NCBI GenBank assembly: GCA_033239525.1
Contig: BSYO01000020.1
Coordinates: forward strand, 14,076,546-14,140,545
Origin: Nepenthes gracilis
Taxonomy: Eukaryota > Streptophyta > Magnoliopsida > Caryophyllales > Nepenthaceae
Length of the DNA stretch: 64,000 nt
Direction of reading: 5' to 3'
The notes below the pieces were generated by a model. That model ran no database searches and was not told the origin of the DNA. It was given only the letters and a program-made list of their open reading frames with translations. Positions 11,417-58,503 of this stretch are shown piece after piece (positions within the stretch are counted from its first letter, which is position 1; the number at the start of each line of letters is the position of its first letter). The position numbers and the translations under genes were made by a program.

Positions 11417-12109
11417 GAAGTGAGTCTCTCATACATCTTACTTCTAATTTATTTTATTATTATGTGCAAGATTCTAATTTATAATTTTAAAAACTAGACC
11501 TATTTATATTAAAACATTCAAATAAAATAGTCGGCTTCCTAATTCATACGATAATATTAATTTAATTTTAAAAATAAGCAAAAACCAAATAACTTAATTT
11601 GGATAGTTTCCATTGTTCTATTAGAATATTTGCAGTTCAAAATATTTTACATCGTATTAAATGGAGTGCCTGTGATAATTTAATTATTTAAAAAGAAATT
11701 ATATTTTTGAAAAATAAAAAAATATAAATTATTATATTTTCATCGCTTTGTTTTCATAATGTGAGTATTTAGAAAAGAGTTTTATTTAATCAAAAAAGAA
11801 TTCTTTTATATTTTTTTAAATATAATGTTTTTCAATTTATAAAAAATTTTGATTATTTTAATAATAATAAGATAATATTTTAATATAACATTTCAATTTT
11901 TAATTTCTTTTTAATTTTTAAAAAATTAATCTTACTCGAGGATGAGCAGCCTCTTGTAAGCACCATAACAAAACCCAAAAGCATTATCCTTTCTCTTTGG
12001 TCAGTAAAGCGATCGTCTAGCTTTCAGCTGCTCACTATATCTTCAATCCTCGACTCCAAATCTCTTCCTTTCCTCATCTGTCTTGTAGATTTGGTAACCC
12101 ACGGTAAAA
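11417..12109. promoter_or_regulatory. Upstream region and 5' leader of the synthetase gene
   Basis: AT-rich until about 11930, then a more balanced stretch with CT-rich phrases (CTCTTTGGTCAG, TCTCTTCCTTTCCTCATCTG) typical of plant 5' leaders, just before the start codon at 12110. The transcription start cannot be fixed from sequence. The solo LTR ends about 700 bp upstream of the start codon and may influence this promoter. Confidence 0.45.
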
Positions 12110-36262
<24,153 letters not shown>

Positions 36263-37299
36263 CCTCTTCTTCAGAGTAGCCTTTTCCTGGCAGCTCGGGT
36301 TCTTCCCGGGTGAAGCGATCGGCATTGCTCGTTCTTCGTCTGTGTCCTTTTCGGCATCTTCCTTAAGAGTGCTGCAGGCTGTTTTGATTCTAAATTTCTT
36401 CAGCAAAGGACTCTGAATTGTTAGTTCTTTTAGAAATAATCAAGAGCAATCAAACAGTTGATGGGCTTGGGCAAATTTTGATTATTTTATGAGCTGATTA
36501 TTATAATGTAATTATTATAGATCAAAACAATATAGTAATTAAATAATAATATAAATATATTTATATTTATATCTGTCAAATATAATAATGTTACTATGGA
36601 TGAGTAAAAAGGCATAAATACGGGTAAATTAGGTTTGATTTTTTCGGGTTGGGCTGGGCCCAGTCTCGATAATTATAAACGGGTCAACATGGTATATGGC
36701 TTGAAGTATAAATTTTTTGAAAAATATATTTTTTATTTTAAATAAATAATACTTTAAAACTAATTTAACAAATAATATTTTTTGTATAAATAGTAATTTT
36801 TTTTGTATAAATAATTTAATATTTGTATAGACGTTTTGTTCAAATATAAATTTAGTTAATATTTTAATATTATAATTGTTTAAAAATTTTTATATTTGTA
36901 GGCAATTTTATATAGATGTAAAATTTTAATTAATTTAAAATAAAAAAAGGTTTAAATATCTTAGTAAATTAGTCCGAATTAGATCATGTACAGATATGAT
37001 TTTAATGGTCAGCCCAGATGACTGTGTTATGAAAAAATAAATTGTTATGAATTTTTGCTTTTTCTTTTTCTTATACAAAATAATTAAAAATACTTTCTTT
37101 AAATGGCATATTTTTAATGAAATATTTTATTATTCTAAATATTAATATTGAGTAATAAAAATAGATGATATGGATTAAAACTGATAAAATATAAAATCAA
37201 TCTCAACCTTTAATTTTTTTTAATTATTTAATCATGGCTTTTGGGATGATAAGGACATTCTATTTATAAAAGAATCATAAAAAACTCCCGAGATAATTT
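36263..37299. other. 3' region of the synthetase gene, then AT-rich spacer
   Basis: The first 200 bp keep a balanced composition and are probably the 3' untranslated region. From about 36480 the sequence is AT-rich, with AATAAT-type signals around 36540. No gene is seen up to the LTR element. Confidence 0.5.
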
Positions 37300-38273
37300 T
37301 GTTGGGCCCCGGTATGAAGGCCCACGAAAGCACGGCCCAAATAAGGAGGCCCAGAGACATTCTCGCGAGCAGATTAGACGGTCCAAGTGAGAAGCCCAAG
37401 GGCCGAGAGCCCAAGAGGTTTCACACCGCCCGAGCGGCCAGGAAGAATCTCTCGGACTTTTCCCAGAGGATCCCACAAGAGCTGTTCTCTCCTCACAAGC
37501 CCGCGAGTTTCAAGGGGACTTCTAACCAGACGAGGACCGCCCGTTCCTGGCCGGGAATGCCAACAGGCCTATTTCGCCAGTTTCCAAGAAAGCCTGCACC
37601 TACTGCTAGTCGCCGTATCAACAGGGCACGCTTGGTCAAATCAAGGCAAATATCCAGATCCTGTACACCTGACACACTCAAAGGCTGCAGCGGTGCCGTC
37701 CGCATGCCACTCTCCACACGTCAGTTGCCTTAATGGAAGCCAAGGGACCAGCTCCTCAACCGCCGGATGAACGCCACGTGTCCACTCCCTAACGGCTTGG
37801 CTTCCACTATAAATACACAGCAAGACCTCCTTTCCAGAGGGAGAGTTTTCCAGACTCACAACTCTGAGCCCTAAAGCTTTCATCAGGCGCTCCCCCTCTC
37901 CACACACTTCTCAAAGACGTGTAAAAAGGCTCCCAGTGAGCATAGCTTCCTTAAGAGACAAACGTAGAACGAGAGACAGAGAAGGGATTAACCCTCACAA
38001 CTGTACCCTGTAAAATCTCCAACCCATATAGTGAAACTCTTTACAGGCCCTGAGCCTCGTGGTTTTTCCTCCCCATTCAAGAGGAGGTTTTCCACGTAAA
38101 ATATCCAGTCTCAATCCTCATCTCGTGTCCAACACATCACCCACTTGTGTTGCCGGTTAACCACGGATCGGACTGGACGTCCTCATTAACGAGCCTTCCT
38201 AAGAGATCCGGCTGGGTGGTCCCCACCTTCTGCATCTCTCGGCCATAGCAAGTCCCGTGAAAACATCGCAACA
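37300..38273 (+). repeat. 5' LTR (974 bp)
   Basis: TGTTGGGCCCCGG ... ATCGCAACA. It has TATAAATACACAGC at about 37809. It differs from the 3' LTR by scattered substitutions (for example three in the first 90 bp), so the insertion is not brand new. Confidence 0.93.
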
Positions 38274-38284
38274 TTGGAAATGTC

Positions 38285-39061
38285 ATGGGAAAGGAAGAAC
38301 AAAAAACTCACGGCTTCCCACCCCCCAACAACAAGCAACGCCCCAAGGATGTTCAGCAGACAAGGCAGCACGTCCACCCGGAGAGAAGACTCCACGACGA
38401 GTGTCTCCCGATGGGCGGCAGAACGAGCGGCGGCCCCGGCACCAGCGTGTGCAAACTGGCGCAGAAGGTGGACAGCCTCACAAGGGCCGTCCGCAGCCTC
38501 CAGCAGAAGGCAGGCGAATACTCTAGGAGCCCACGCTCCGAAAGCCCGCGCCCTACAACGCTCAGAAGACAGCAGTCGGCGCGGGCTCCTGGCGAGTTGA
38601 GGGATTACCTCAACAAAAAGAAGTCCATGAGCCCGGCCCCTTCAAGAAGGGGGCTCAAGAGGCTCTGGAATACTGTCTTTGGGCCCAAGGCCGGTGAAGC
38701 AACTCAGCCGGCAGCACCAGAAGACCCCCTGTCCCCGAGGACAGGGGAAAGAAGAAGAAGGACGAGCGCCCACCAGAAGACCCAACGACCGTCCGGGCAC
38801 GATATATCCGAACGGATGGTCCTTGGGGAAGAAAAACACTCAGACCCATTGGCCTTCACTGACTCCTTCACCAACATCCTGAGGCAGATCAGGGACGAAA
38901 GGTTCCTGAGATGGCCCAAGGCGTTGAGGAACCCAGAGGGAGGTGACCAATGAGAATACTGCCATTACCATGGCAGCCGCGGCCACGACACCGAGGACTG
39001 CAAGAAACTCCAAGCGGAACTCGAGCGGCTGGCAACAGAAGGATATCTCGACCACTTCTAA
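38285..39061 (+). pseudogene. gag remnant with CCHC-like zinc knuckle
   Basis: The frame opens at 38285 (MGKEEQKTHGF) and runs 222 residues rich in Arg, Ser and Pro. A TGA stops it at 38951-38953. The same frame continues 35 residues to a TAA at 39059-39061. This tail reads EYCHYHGSRGHDTEDCKKLQ and ends ERLATEGYLDHF. C-x2-H/Y-x-H-x4-H-x4-C spacing like this is seen in nucleocapsid zinc knuckles of plant Gypsy elements. The preceding DPLAFTDSFTNILRQI also resembles the gag end. The main capsid domain appears to be missing. Gag packages element RNA; this one is probably dead or needs readthrough. Confidence 0.7.
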
Positions 39062-39345
39062 GGCAGGCGCGGCCGGAGCAACGGGAAGGCCCGATCACGC
39101 CGCTCGAGGGGCAAGGCCATAATGGGCGCGGACTAAAAAAAAAAAAAGGAAAGAAGAGAAAAAAAAAAGGGGGACAAAAGGCCTTGGAGGCCATTCAATG
39201 TAAGAAAAATATGCATTAATAAAACATGCATTTTTTACCCTTACAAATGAAGCGTTCCCATACTCTCTCCGACCGCTTCCTACGAAGACCCGGGCCCGGC
39301 CCCGGAGCAGCGGGAAGCAGCCAGCAACTCACGGTATTCAACAAA

Positions 39346-39605
39346 CAAAAACTCGGCTGTGACCGAGCGGTCCCAGAGGCCGGGACCTTGAGGTCATAAC
39401 AAAAACTCGGCTGTGACCGAGCGGTCCCAGAGGTCGGGCCCTTGAGGTCATTCCAAAAACTCGGCTGTGACCGAGTGGTCCCAGAGGCCGGGCCCTTAAG
39501 GTCATTCCAAAAACTCGGCTGTGACCGAGCGGTCCCAGAGGCCGGGCCCTTGAGGTCAGAACCCAGAAACTCATCCGTGACTGAATGGTCCTAAAGGCCG
39601 GACGA
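39346..39605. repeat. 54-bp tandem repeat, about 5 units
   Basis: The unit AAAAACTCGGCTGTGACCGA, then GCGGTCCCAGAGGCCGGGCC and TTGAGGTCAT.. repeats four times nearly unchanged, plus one diverged unit. CTCGGCTGTGACCGAG within each unit is an inverted repeat. It lies in the non-coding middle of the LTR element. Confidence 0.9.
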
Positions 39606-39886
39606 CAAGAGTAAACCCTGAAGGCTAAGAGCTAGAAGTCCCTAAAAAGGCTGAACGCCCAAGTCCAAAAGGGTAAAAGGTCGAACGTCTGAAAGAAGTC
39701 GCCCGGCTTGGAACAAAAGTTAGGCGCTGGGCAACGCGCCGCAAAAAAAAACACACGTACAAACAAGACACAAAAGGAACGTCCAAAGCTTTAAGGTGAA
39801 AAGGACTAAGTCTTATTCACAAAAAGAGATTTTCTGTACAAGTATGACAAAAACAAAAACAAAGTAAAGAACAAGGGAGCAGCAGG

Positions 39887-42000
39887 TTAGGGGAGTGCCC
39901 CTCGGCCTCTTGCTCTCTGAGCCTCATGAGCTCCCGAAGATCCCGTCTGCTCCGCCGGAACTGCCTCCTCAGGCGTAAGAGGTTCGCTGTCAGGTCCTGC
40001 CTGAGGAGGGCCAGGGAAAGGCCTACCATCGACGCCGTACAAATCTTCCATGCTCAAGGCACCAGCATTCCTGGGATCAAGGACGGCCACAGGAAACCGC
40101 GGACGAATCAATCGCGCCACTCGGCGGCACATGCGAACACCGTCCCGGAACTTGCCATCCAGCACAGGAGCCATCTCAGCAATCTGCACGGACGTCCTCA
40201 ACCTCTCCTCCTGGGAAAGGATCCGTTCCTGAAGGAGGCTCTGCCTGAGCCGCAGATCCTTGTTGGCAACCTCAAGAGAAGCAATCTTCTCTTTTGCTCC
40301 AGCCAGCTCCACCTCCGCCCGCTGTGCAGCTTCACGAGCGGCATTAAAGGACCTCACTTCCAGGCGGGACTGAGCAATCACTCCCACTAGCCCGTTGAGA
40401 CCGGCTATCAAGCTCTGAAACTGCCACAGGAAAATTCATTAAGGTATGAATGATAAAAGGCAAGGGAAGGAAGGAAGCAATGGGCTACCTTAGAAACGAG
40501 AGGGTCATCCCCTGGGCCACACTCCACATGGGACTCGGATTCCTGCGGGCCGCTCCTAAGCCCCGTGGGCACCGCCTCAGACACAGACTCATCAGCTAAC
40601 AAAGCCACCTGAAGGTCCGCCTCGAAGTCAGCGCCCCTAAGAGCCTCAGACAACCGCTCCGCCCCGGCAGTAGCAGGGCGCTTAGAAGGGTCAGAAGGCG
40701 CGAGCTCGTCAACACTCAAATCCACGACCTCCACCATCTCCCGGATCATTTCAGCCGACATCCCCCTCTCAGAATCCCTCGCGGCACTCCCGCCTCCTAT
40801 GTCCTCGGGAGGATGATCAATCCTGCCCGAGACGTCACCAGGCAAAGCAACGGGAGCGCCGGGAATAAAGTCATCACTGGGGGGCTGAATGACCGAGGAC
40901 CGCGCACTCTGAGGAAGAACCTCCACGGGTGTAATAGGAAGATCAGCAGTGGAAGTGAAGGCGAGACCGCCAGATCCCGAGGGCCCAGGCAGAGATGTCC
41001 CAGTCCTCATCCTCTTAATCAGAGGAACGTCGTCATCATCATCATCATCACCAGAGGTCTGGAACTCAGGAAACTCTCTGTTCCGCTCAGCAGCTCTCGG
41101 AGGCTCGGCCGGGACATTAGCAGTGGAGGTGAAGGCGAGACCCCCAGACCTCGAGGACTCAGAAAAAGAGCCAGCCCCCGACCTCGTAGGCAGAGAAGCA
41201 GCCACGTCATCGTCGCTCATGTCCTCGATATCAAAATCCTCATCATTGCTCGAGGAGCGCTCGGCCGTGGGTCCCCCAATCCTCGGAGGAGCTGGGTAAG
41301 GAGCCTCGTCCCGCGGTAGTCACTTGGCCTCCCTGAACTTATCAGCGGCCAACTAGATGTTGCGCTTGTTCAAATGGAAAGACCACAGATTGGCCAGCAC
41401 CAAGTCCGTATACGCCTTCACTTCCTTCCGCTCCTCCCTGGAGGGGTCAGAACAGTACTGGCTAGCCACATTCCCCCACGTAGTGGGAATGGCCCAATGC
41501 TCGTAAACGCCAAGGAAGAAGAACTTGTCCTTCCACCCCCTCGTGGAATCCGGGTTGCCACCACATAGCGAGGAAAATTCCGGTCGAGGAGTCATCACGA
41601 TCCAGTCAAGGTTCTGCGTAAAACGGAACAGTACCTTGACCGTAAGAGGAGTAAAGAGCCTCTCATGACATCGGAAGAAGACGCACAGGGACACCAGATA
41701 CCTCATCGCATTCGGCTGAAGCCTGACGAGAGGCACGCCAAGCGCCCTCATAATGTCGTAAAGGTCCATCGGAATGGAAAATCGTAGCCCGCCTTTAAGG
41801 TGGGCCTCGTAAACGGTGATAAAGCCATCCGGAGGGTACAGCGCCCTATCATGCGGCTCCGGAATCATCATAGCCATGGACTCAGGGATCTGGTACCGAG
41901 CCCGGATCTCCGTAAGCTTCTCAAGCGTTACCGTGGAAGCAATGTTCCTAACTCCAGGCGCCATGAAAACCAAAGTAAGGGAAGAGAAAACGGAGCTCAA
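39887..42000 (-). CDS. Antisense ORF of the LTR element (transposase_28-like), with one intron
   Basis: On the minus strand the frame runs from ATG 42000 (or M13 at 41964) to 40489, then continues after a 68-bp intron (40421-40488, GT..AG) to a stop at 39887. The first part holds PPDGFITVYEAHLKGGLRF and VPLVRLQPNAMRYLVSL. This pattern resembles the Pfam 'putative gypsy type transposon' domain found in antisense ORFs of plant Gypsy elements. The middle is acidic and Ser-rich (a DDDDDDD run). The last exon is a probable coiled coil (AAREAAQRAEVELAGAKEKI ...). Two in-frame stops (TAG at 41353-41355, TGA at 41320-41322) separate the domain from the rest, so this copy is probably broken. Biological role unknown. 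Confidence 0.65.
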
Positions 42001-42333
42001 ACGAAGAGGGAAACGGAAAACAGGCGCGAAGATGAAGAGACCAAAGGCAACGGAGGATTTAAATAAACCCTAGAGTACGGAAAAACGTACTCATTACCCT
42101 TGCCACGCGCCGATAGGCCATTCGCCTCAGAAGTCTGGCGGTCTTTCCTTCCCAAGGCACCTGATCGCACGTCACATCAGCGGGATACGGCATTTAATGC
42201 TCCTACAGGAAAGTGAAACGGCGGCCCAGAAAGAGTCCGAGGATACACACTCTCGGACGACTGACACCTCCAGCAGACCGACGACTTCATGCCAAACGAC
42301 CGAGAACCTCGGATCCTTTGGCATGGGGGGCTA

Positions 42334-43309
42334 TGTTGGGCCCCGGTATGAAGGCCCGCGAAAGCACGGCCCAAATAAGGAGGCCCAGAGACATTCTCGC
42401 GAGCAGATCAGACGGCCCAAGTGAGAAGCCCAAGGGCCGAGAGCCCAAGAGGTTTCACACCGCTCGAGCGGCCAGGAAGAATCTCTCGGACTTTTTCCAG
42501 AGGATCCCACAAGAGCTGTTCTCTCCTTACAAGCCCGCGAGCTTCAAGGGGACTTCTAACCAGACGAGGACCGCCCGCCGTTCGGGCGGGGAATGCCGGT
42601 AGCCTATTTCGCCGATTTCAAGAAAGCATGCACCTACTGCTAGTCGCCGTATCAACAGTGCACGCCTGGTCAAATCAAGACAAATATCCAGATCCTGTAC
42701 ACCTGACACACTCAAAGGCTGCAGCGGTGCCGTCCGCATGCCACTCTCCACACGTCAGTTGCCTTAATGGAAGCCAGGGGACCAGCTCCTCAACCGCCGG
42801 ATGAACGCCACGTGTCCACTCCCTAACGGCTTGGCTTCCACTATAAATACACAGCAAGACCTCCTTTTCAGAAGGAGAGTTTTCCAGACTCACAACTTTG
42901 AGCCCTAAAGCTTTCATCAGGCGCTCCCCCTCTCCACGCACACTTCTCAAAGACGTGTAAAAAGGCTCCCAGTGAGCATAGCTTCCTTAAGAGACAAACG
43001 CAGAACGAGAGACAGAGAAGGGATTAAGCTCACAATGGTACATCAGTAAAATCTCCAACCCATATAGTGAGCTCTTTTTCTGCCCCAGTCTCGTGGTTTT
43101 TCTTCCCCATTCAAGAGGAGGTTTTTCACGTAAAATATCCGGTCTCAATCCTCATCTCGTGTCCAACACATCACCCACTTGTGTTGCCGGTTAACCACGG
43201 ATCGGACTGGACGTCCTCATTAACGAGCCTTCCTAAGAGATCCGGCTGGGTGGTCCCCACCCTCTGCATCTCTCGGCCATAGCAAGTCCCGTGGAACCAA
43301 AACGCAACA
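42334..43309 (+). repeat. 3' LTR (976 bp)
   Basis: TGTTGGGCCCCGG ... AACGCAACA. It is preceded by GGCATGGGGGGCTA, a plausible polypurine tract for second-strand priming. It is nearly the same as the 5' LTR throughout. Confidence 0.93.
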
Positions 43310-43314
43310 AATTT

Positions 43315-45080
43315 AATTATAAATCCTTTTATTAAAAATAATTTTTTAAATACTTTAATTGATATAATATTTTATCTATTTATCTATACTAGCAGATAAA
43401 AATATAAATATATATATATAATAAGTTTAAATATTTATAATATAAATTAAATTCATGATTATAAATTTAATTATAATGCTGTGAATTTAATTATTTTGAT
43501 GTAATTACCATAATTAATTGAACTAATTTATTTCAAAAATAATCAAGTTGAAAATTTTTTTTTCTCAAAATATTTGTGCTTATTTTAATTATTATTATTT
43601 ATTAATAAATCTTGGCCCTTTACATGAGCTTGGGCCATTATAATAAATCTCCCAGTAAAAAAAATTATATATTAAATTAGTCTAAATATTTACAGAATAA
43701 TTTAAATTTATGTCTATAAATTTAATTATAATATTATACCAATACAAACACTGATATATATTTTAAAAATATACTGTTTATATAGCGAGTTATACTCATG
43801 CATGTATTAAAATTGTCAAAAATAGATATAAATTTTATCCTATTTTAATTTTTATTCTTTTTTATCTCTATTTTTATATTAAAAATAATAATTTTAATAT
43901 AAATAAATAAATATATATTATTGTTATGTGTTTTAAGAGGGGAAGGAAGGTGGGGAGGGGCTTTTGCGTAAAGCAATGAGTTAGACTGAATGATACGTGC
44001 ATGACTCATATGACAAATGACTTTAATTCTTGACGTCTTAAATTGCCTTTGAACTTTGTCTTTTTTCCTGTTTTGGCTTGCCATGCATCATGTCTTGCTG
44101 CGTAAGGTAGTTTATTTATTCACATTAACAATAATTTTGTTTAATTTTGATCGTATCATTACAGGTGTCATAACAAACGAATAATTATTAAAAAATTATG
44201 TGATATTTATACGAGAATGCACGCGACCAAGTGCCAATTCCAGTAATACCTACGTCCAAGGCGCACCCGACAGATGCTCAAGCGTTGATTCCAATAGCAC
44301 CCGCGCCCGAGATGAGTTTGACAGGCGTTTGAGGGCAACTCGCAGTATAAAATTGCATTTGATGAGATTTTAGGGATATTTTGAAATATTTCTCATACAA
44401 TGAGCATCATAAAGATTGAGAATATGAAGATATTCAATATCTAATTGAGATCAAATTTGAATTCCATTATTTGTTAATGTTACGTATATTATTTTTAAGT
44501 GAGTTTTTAGAACGTATTTAACTTAATTACTCTTATTTCTTATTATATTTTTTATTATCAGTTGTTTGGTGTGTTGATGAATTTATAATCAACCATTATT
44601 CATTTGAGATTATAGTGAATGAATTTCGGATGAGATTATTTATAACCGGCATTATTATTGATGGATTTATTCGGAGTTTATCACGTAATATTTTTCTTAA
44701 TTGAAAAAATTTTTCACATTAAAAATATTTTATATTATTGTGTTTCTTGTACTCATAGGTTTGGTGACTGATATTTGATGAGGGATTTGAGTTTTGTTCT
44801 GTTACATCGAGTTATATGTATCCGGGTCAAACCCTAATAAATTTTTATAATTTATAAATAATATAAAGTCATACTGATCTAAATTATAATGTTAAAGTCA
44901 TATCATAGGCTAGCTATGATATCATTTATACAATTTAAGATAATTATTAATAAATAGATCATAATTATTTATTTAAAAATAAAATAATTAAAATAAAAAA
45001 AAATTTGTCTTCTCTTTAAAAAATTTGAACCCTCTTAACCTAATCTCCAACTTCTTGTGTTGCTTCTCTATGTGATTTTC
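43315..45080. other. AT-rich intergenic sequence
   Basis: No gene is supported. A moderately GC-rich patch at 44210-44340 has repeated CACCCG / GCGCCCGAGATG phrases. Otherwise it is AT-rich simple sequence. Confidence 0.5.
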
Positions 45081-55923
<10,843 letters not shown>

Positions 55924-56239
55924 TACAGGCCGTTGGGTCTCTACTACGGATGATCGTGTGGTTTGTGCCTCTGGGGCTGTCTATAACTAAGGACATTTCT
56001 GCTTGTAAATTCTTGATGCCCTTTTCAGTATAGAATCTATGCATTTTGTTTATTTTAAATATTAAAATTTTTATATATTTTTAATAGCTAAAATTATTTT
56101 GAAAGTAATAAAATTTAAAATTGTGAGATAATATTTTAATAAATTATCTTAATTTATGGATTTTAATTTATAGAAAAATTAATATTTTGAAGGATTCTGA
56201 GGAAACCCACTTGGAAATACAGTAGGTCACAGGTGAAAG

Positions 56240-56277
<38 letters not shown>

Positions 56278-57319
56278 TTATTAATTTATGTGGGTCTTTG
56301 GATGGTTAAAATTTACATATTAAATAATAATTTTTAAATATTTAATTTTGTTAATTTTTTTAAATATTGTATTTAAGTAGATGTTAATATTATTAAAAAA
56401 AATTGATCAATTTAAATTAAGTTTAAAACTGAAAATTTTCTAAGTCAATCATTAATTCTTTTATGTATGTTATTTTTTATTTAACCTCATAGCTACACTT
56501 TCATTACACTAATTTAAGAATATTCAAGATATCAAATTATTATTATGCCTATAGTATCACTATAAACCAATCATTAAATTTTTTAAAGTTTTACTATTTT
56601 CTATTTTAATTTATTTTAAAACATGATATAGTCTTATCTCCATATTATAGGCTATATTTTGGCTAGTGAGTAGGCATCAGTGACAGGTTTTGTTATGGTC
56701 ATTTTTATAGTTTGGGTTTATTATTATATTATCAAAGTCTAAGATTAAAATAACATATTAAGATATTATTTTAATCTTTATTCTCTATTATTATTGAATG
56801 AAATCACAACCATTGAAAGGAGACGAATCAAATATACGAGAGAATCGTGATAAAGCCTCTTCAAAATTTTATTGATGGAAATCAATTTGCTCGAGAAAAT
56901 GACCAAAACACATTTGAAAGGCCATTAATGGGGATCAAGTTCTAAAGTTTCCAAAGTGCTCATGGACATCCATAAATTAGTATATGTTAGTAAATATGAA
57001 TACTCAAATTAAAAAAATATATTATATTAAATTATCTAAATTTTTTTTAGATTATCTAAAATTTAAATATTATGAATAAAATAAGTGAAAAATATATATA
57101 TATTATCAAATATTATTAATTTAAAATTTATTAAATAATATAATAAATAAAATTTAGTCATTGGAGGATAATTAAAAAGATATATATATTCTTCGTAGTG
57201 TTATTCTTTAATACTCATCATTCTATTAGCAACTGTTGTCGACATTGATATCAAAACTTGAATTTATATTATTCTCACATCAACAAAAATATTTTTTTAA
57301 AAAAATTAAAAAATTATTA
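55924..57319. other. 3' end of the protease gene, then AT-rich spacer
   Basis: The protease 3' untranslated region probably runs to about 56050. A (TA)n microsatellite is at 56242-56272. The remainder is AT-rich with no coding signal. Confidence 0.5.
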
Positions 57320-57800
57320 AATAATATAATAAATAAAATTTGAACATTAAAAGATTCGTTAAAAAAGAATGTATTTAATAATTTTTAAAAATCTCAAACA
57401 ATATTATTTAATTGGCATAAACAGACAGTATAAATAGCTTGTTATATTACATAAATTAAAATTGATATCTAAATTTAAAATAATAGTATATACAATCTAA
57501 TTTAGACATTTTAAAAAAACATTTCAATATCAGTGCTCTTACATAATTACACCTAAATATTAACAAGTTTTAGCATAGAGATTTTTTTTAAGCACTCCCA
57601 TCAAATCATCTGTTTAGATATCTAAATTAGACTATCTATATTACTATTTTAAATTTAAATAATCGCTATAGTAACATATAACAAACTAAATATTTTATAT
57701 TAATTACCTATGCCAATTAAATAACATCTTTTTATTTTTTAAAAATATTTTTTTGATTAGTTTTTTTAATGATATTTTCAATCCATTTTTAAACTCATCC
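57320..57800. mobile_element. Large AT-rich inverted repeat (foldback element)
   Basis: The left arm includes TTATTTAATTGGCATAAAC, TTGATATCTAAATTTAAAAT, CAATCTAATTTAGACA and CAATATCAGTGCTC. In reverse complement, the right arm gives TTATTTAATTGGCATAGG, TTATTTAAATTTAAAATAG, AGTCTAATTTAGATATC and TGGGAGTGCTT in the same order. The arms are about 170-230 bp with a centre near 57560. It has the form of a MITE or foldback transposon. Outer borders were not resolved. Confidence 0.7.
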
Positions 57801-57824
57801 CTCAACAGTGGTATATACATTGAA

Positions 57825-58115
57825 GGGGATTAACATGGCATAACATTTATACATTGTTGCCGAAATTCTATCAATAACAGGAGCTCAGGAGGAGCAGCAG
57901 GAGGAGGAGCAGCAGAATTAGGACAGGAGGAGGAGAAGCAGCAGCAGAATTAGGAGGAGGAGGAGGATTAACATGGCATAACATCAATACATTGTTGCCG
58001 AAATTCTATCAATAACAGGAGCTGAGGAGGAGGAGGAGGAGCAGAATTAGGAGGAGGAGGAGGAGCAGGAGGAGGAGGAGGAGGAGATGCAGCAGAAGAA
58101 GAAGAAGAAGAAGTG
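57825..58115. repeat. Duplicated ~138-bp unit with (GGA/GCA)n purine tracts
   Basis: TTAACATGGCATAACAT and CATTGTTGCCGAAATTCTATCAATAACAGGAGCT occur at about 57830 and again at about 57968. Each is followed by runs of GGAGGA, GCAGCA and AGAATTAGGA. The block ends in (AAG)n. It lies just downstream of the UTP6-like stop codon. Confidence 0.85.
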
Positions 58116-58503
58116 TGCTCTGGGCAGATATCTAATCAAAGACTTAGAACATACAGCTCAACTCTTGGAAGCAGAGATAGTGTGCAAATGTGCTGAGTGA
58201 TGTATTAAAATATATTTGGTGAAAATGTCAGTTCCGGTCAACTTCTTATTTATTCCTCATGCTAATGCTTCATACCAAAAAATAGAAAACTAATTCCCAC
58301 TAAATGACCAACCAAACAACATTCTCTAAATGATAGTTGTTCTATTCATACATTATTTCGTTTAAAAAATCAAGCATGGGGCAAAATTAAGGTCACTTTC
58401 TCAATGACTTTACCCTAATCTACATGGGGCAAAATCTAAAAGATACCTTTCAGACTACTGATTCTTTAACCGGAAAATTAACAATGGAATGTATAGCGTA
58501 CCA

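Larger units (their letters stand above)
37300..43309 (+). mobile_element. Non-autonomous LTR retrotransposon, Ty3/Gypsy-like
   Basis: Two LTRs of about 975 bp (37300-38273 and 42334-43309) enclose 4.06 kb. The 5-bp target duplication AATTT is perfect (37295-37299 and 43310-43314). The internal part has a gag remnant with a zinc knuckle near the left LTR, a 54-bp tandem repeat block, and a long antisense ORF before the right LTR. No protease, reverse transcriptase, RNase H or integrase is visible, so it would need enzymes from a full-length relative. The antisense ORF placed before the 3' LTR is a feature described for Tat/Ogre-type Gypsy elements. A canonical tRNA-Met primer site after the left LTR is not obvious. 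Confidence 0.93.

Noticed and set aside
10439..11432. Several GC-rich open frames on both strands around 10440-11430 and 32720-33710
   Set aside because: They fall inside the two solo LTRs, shift between copies and resemble no protein family.
37299..37907. Open frames of 70-144 codons in the LTRs, repeated at 42213-42950
   Set aside because: The same frames occur in both LTRs, overlap on both strands and have no domain; they come from GC-rich LTR sequence.
39346..39605. Regular 54-bp repeats resembling a CRISPR array
   Set aside because: There are no unique spacers, the whole unit repeats, and it lies inside a plant LTR element. It is a tandem repeat.
44210..44340. Short GC-rich patch as an exon of another gene
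   Set aside because: No splice-bounded frame longer than a few dozen codons and no family resemblance.
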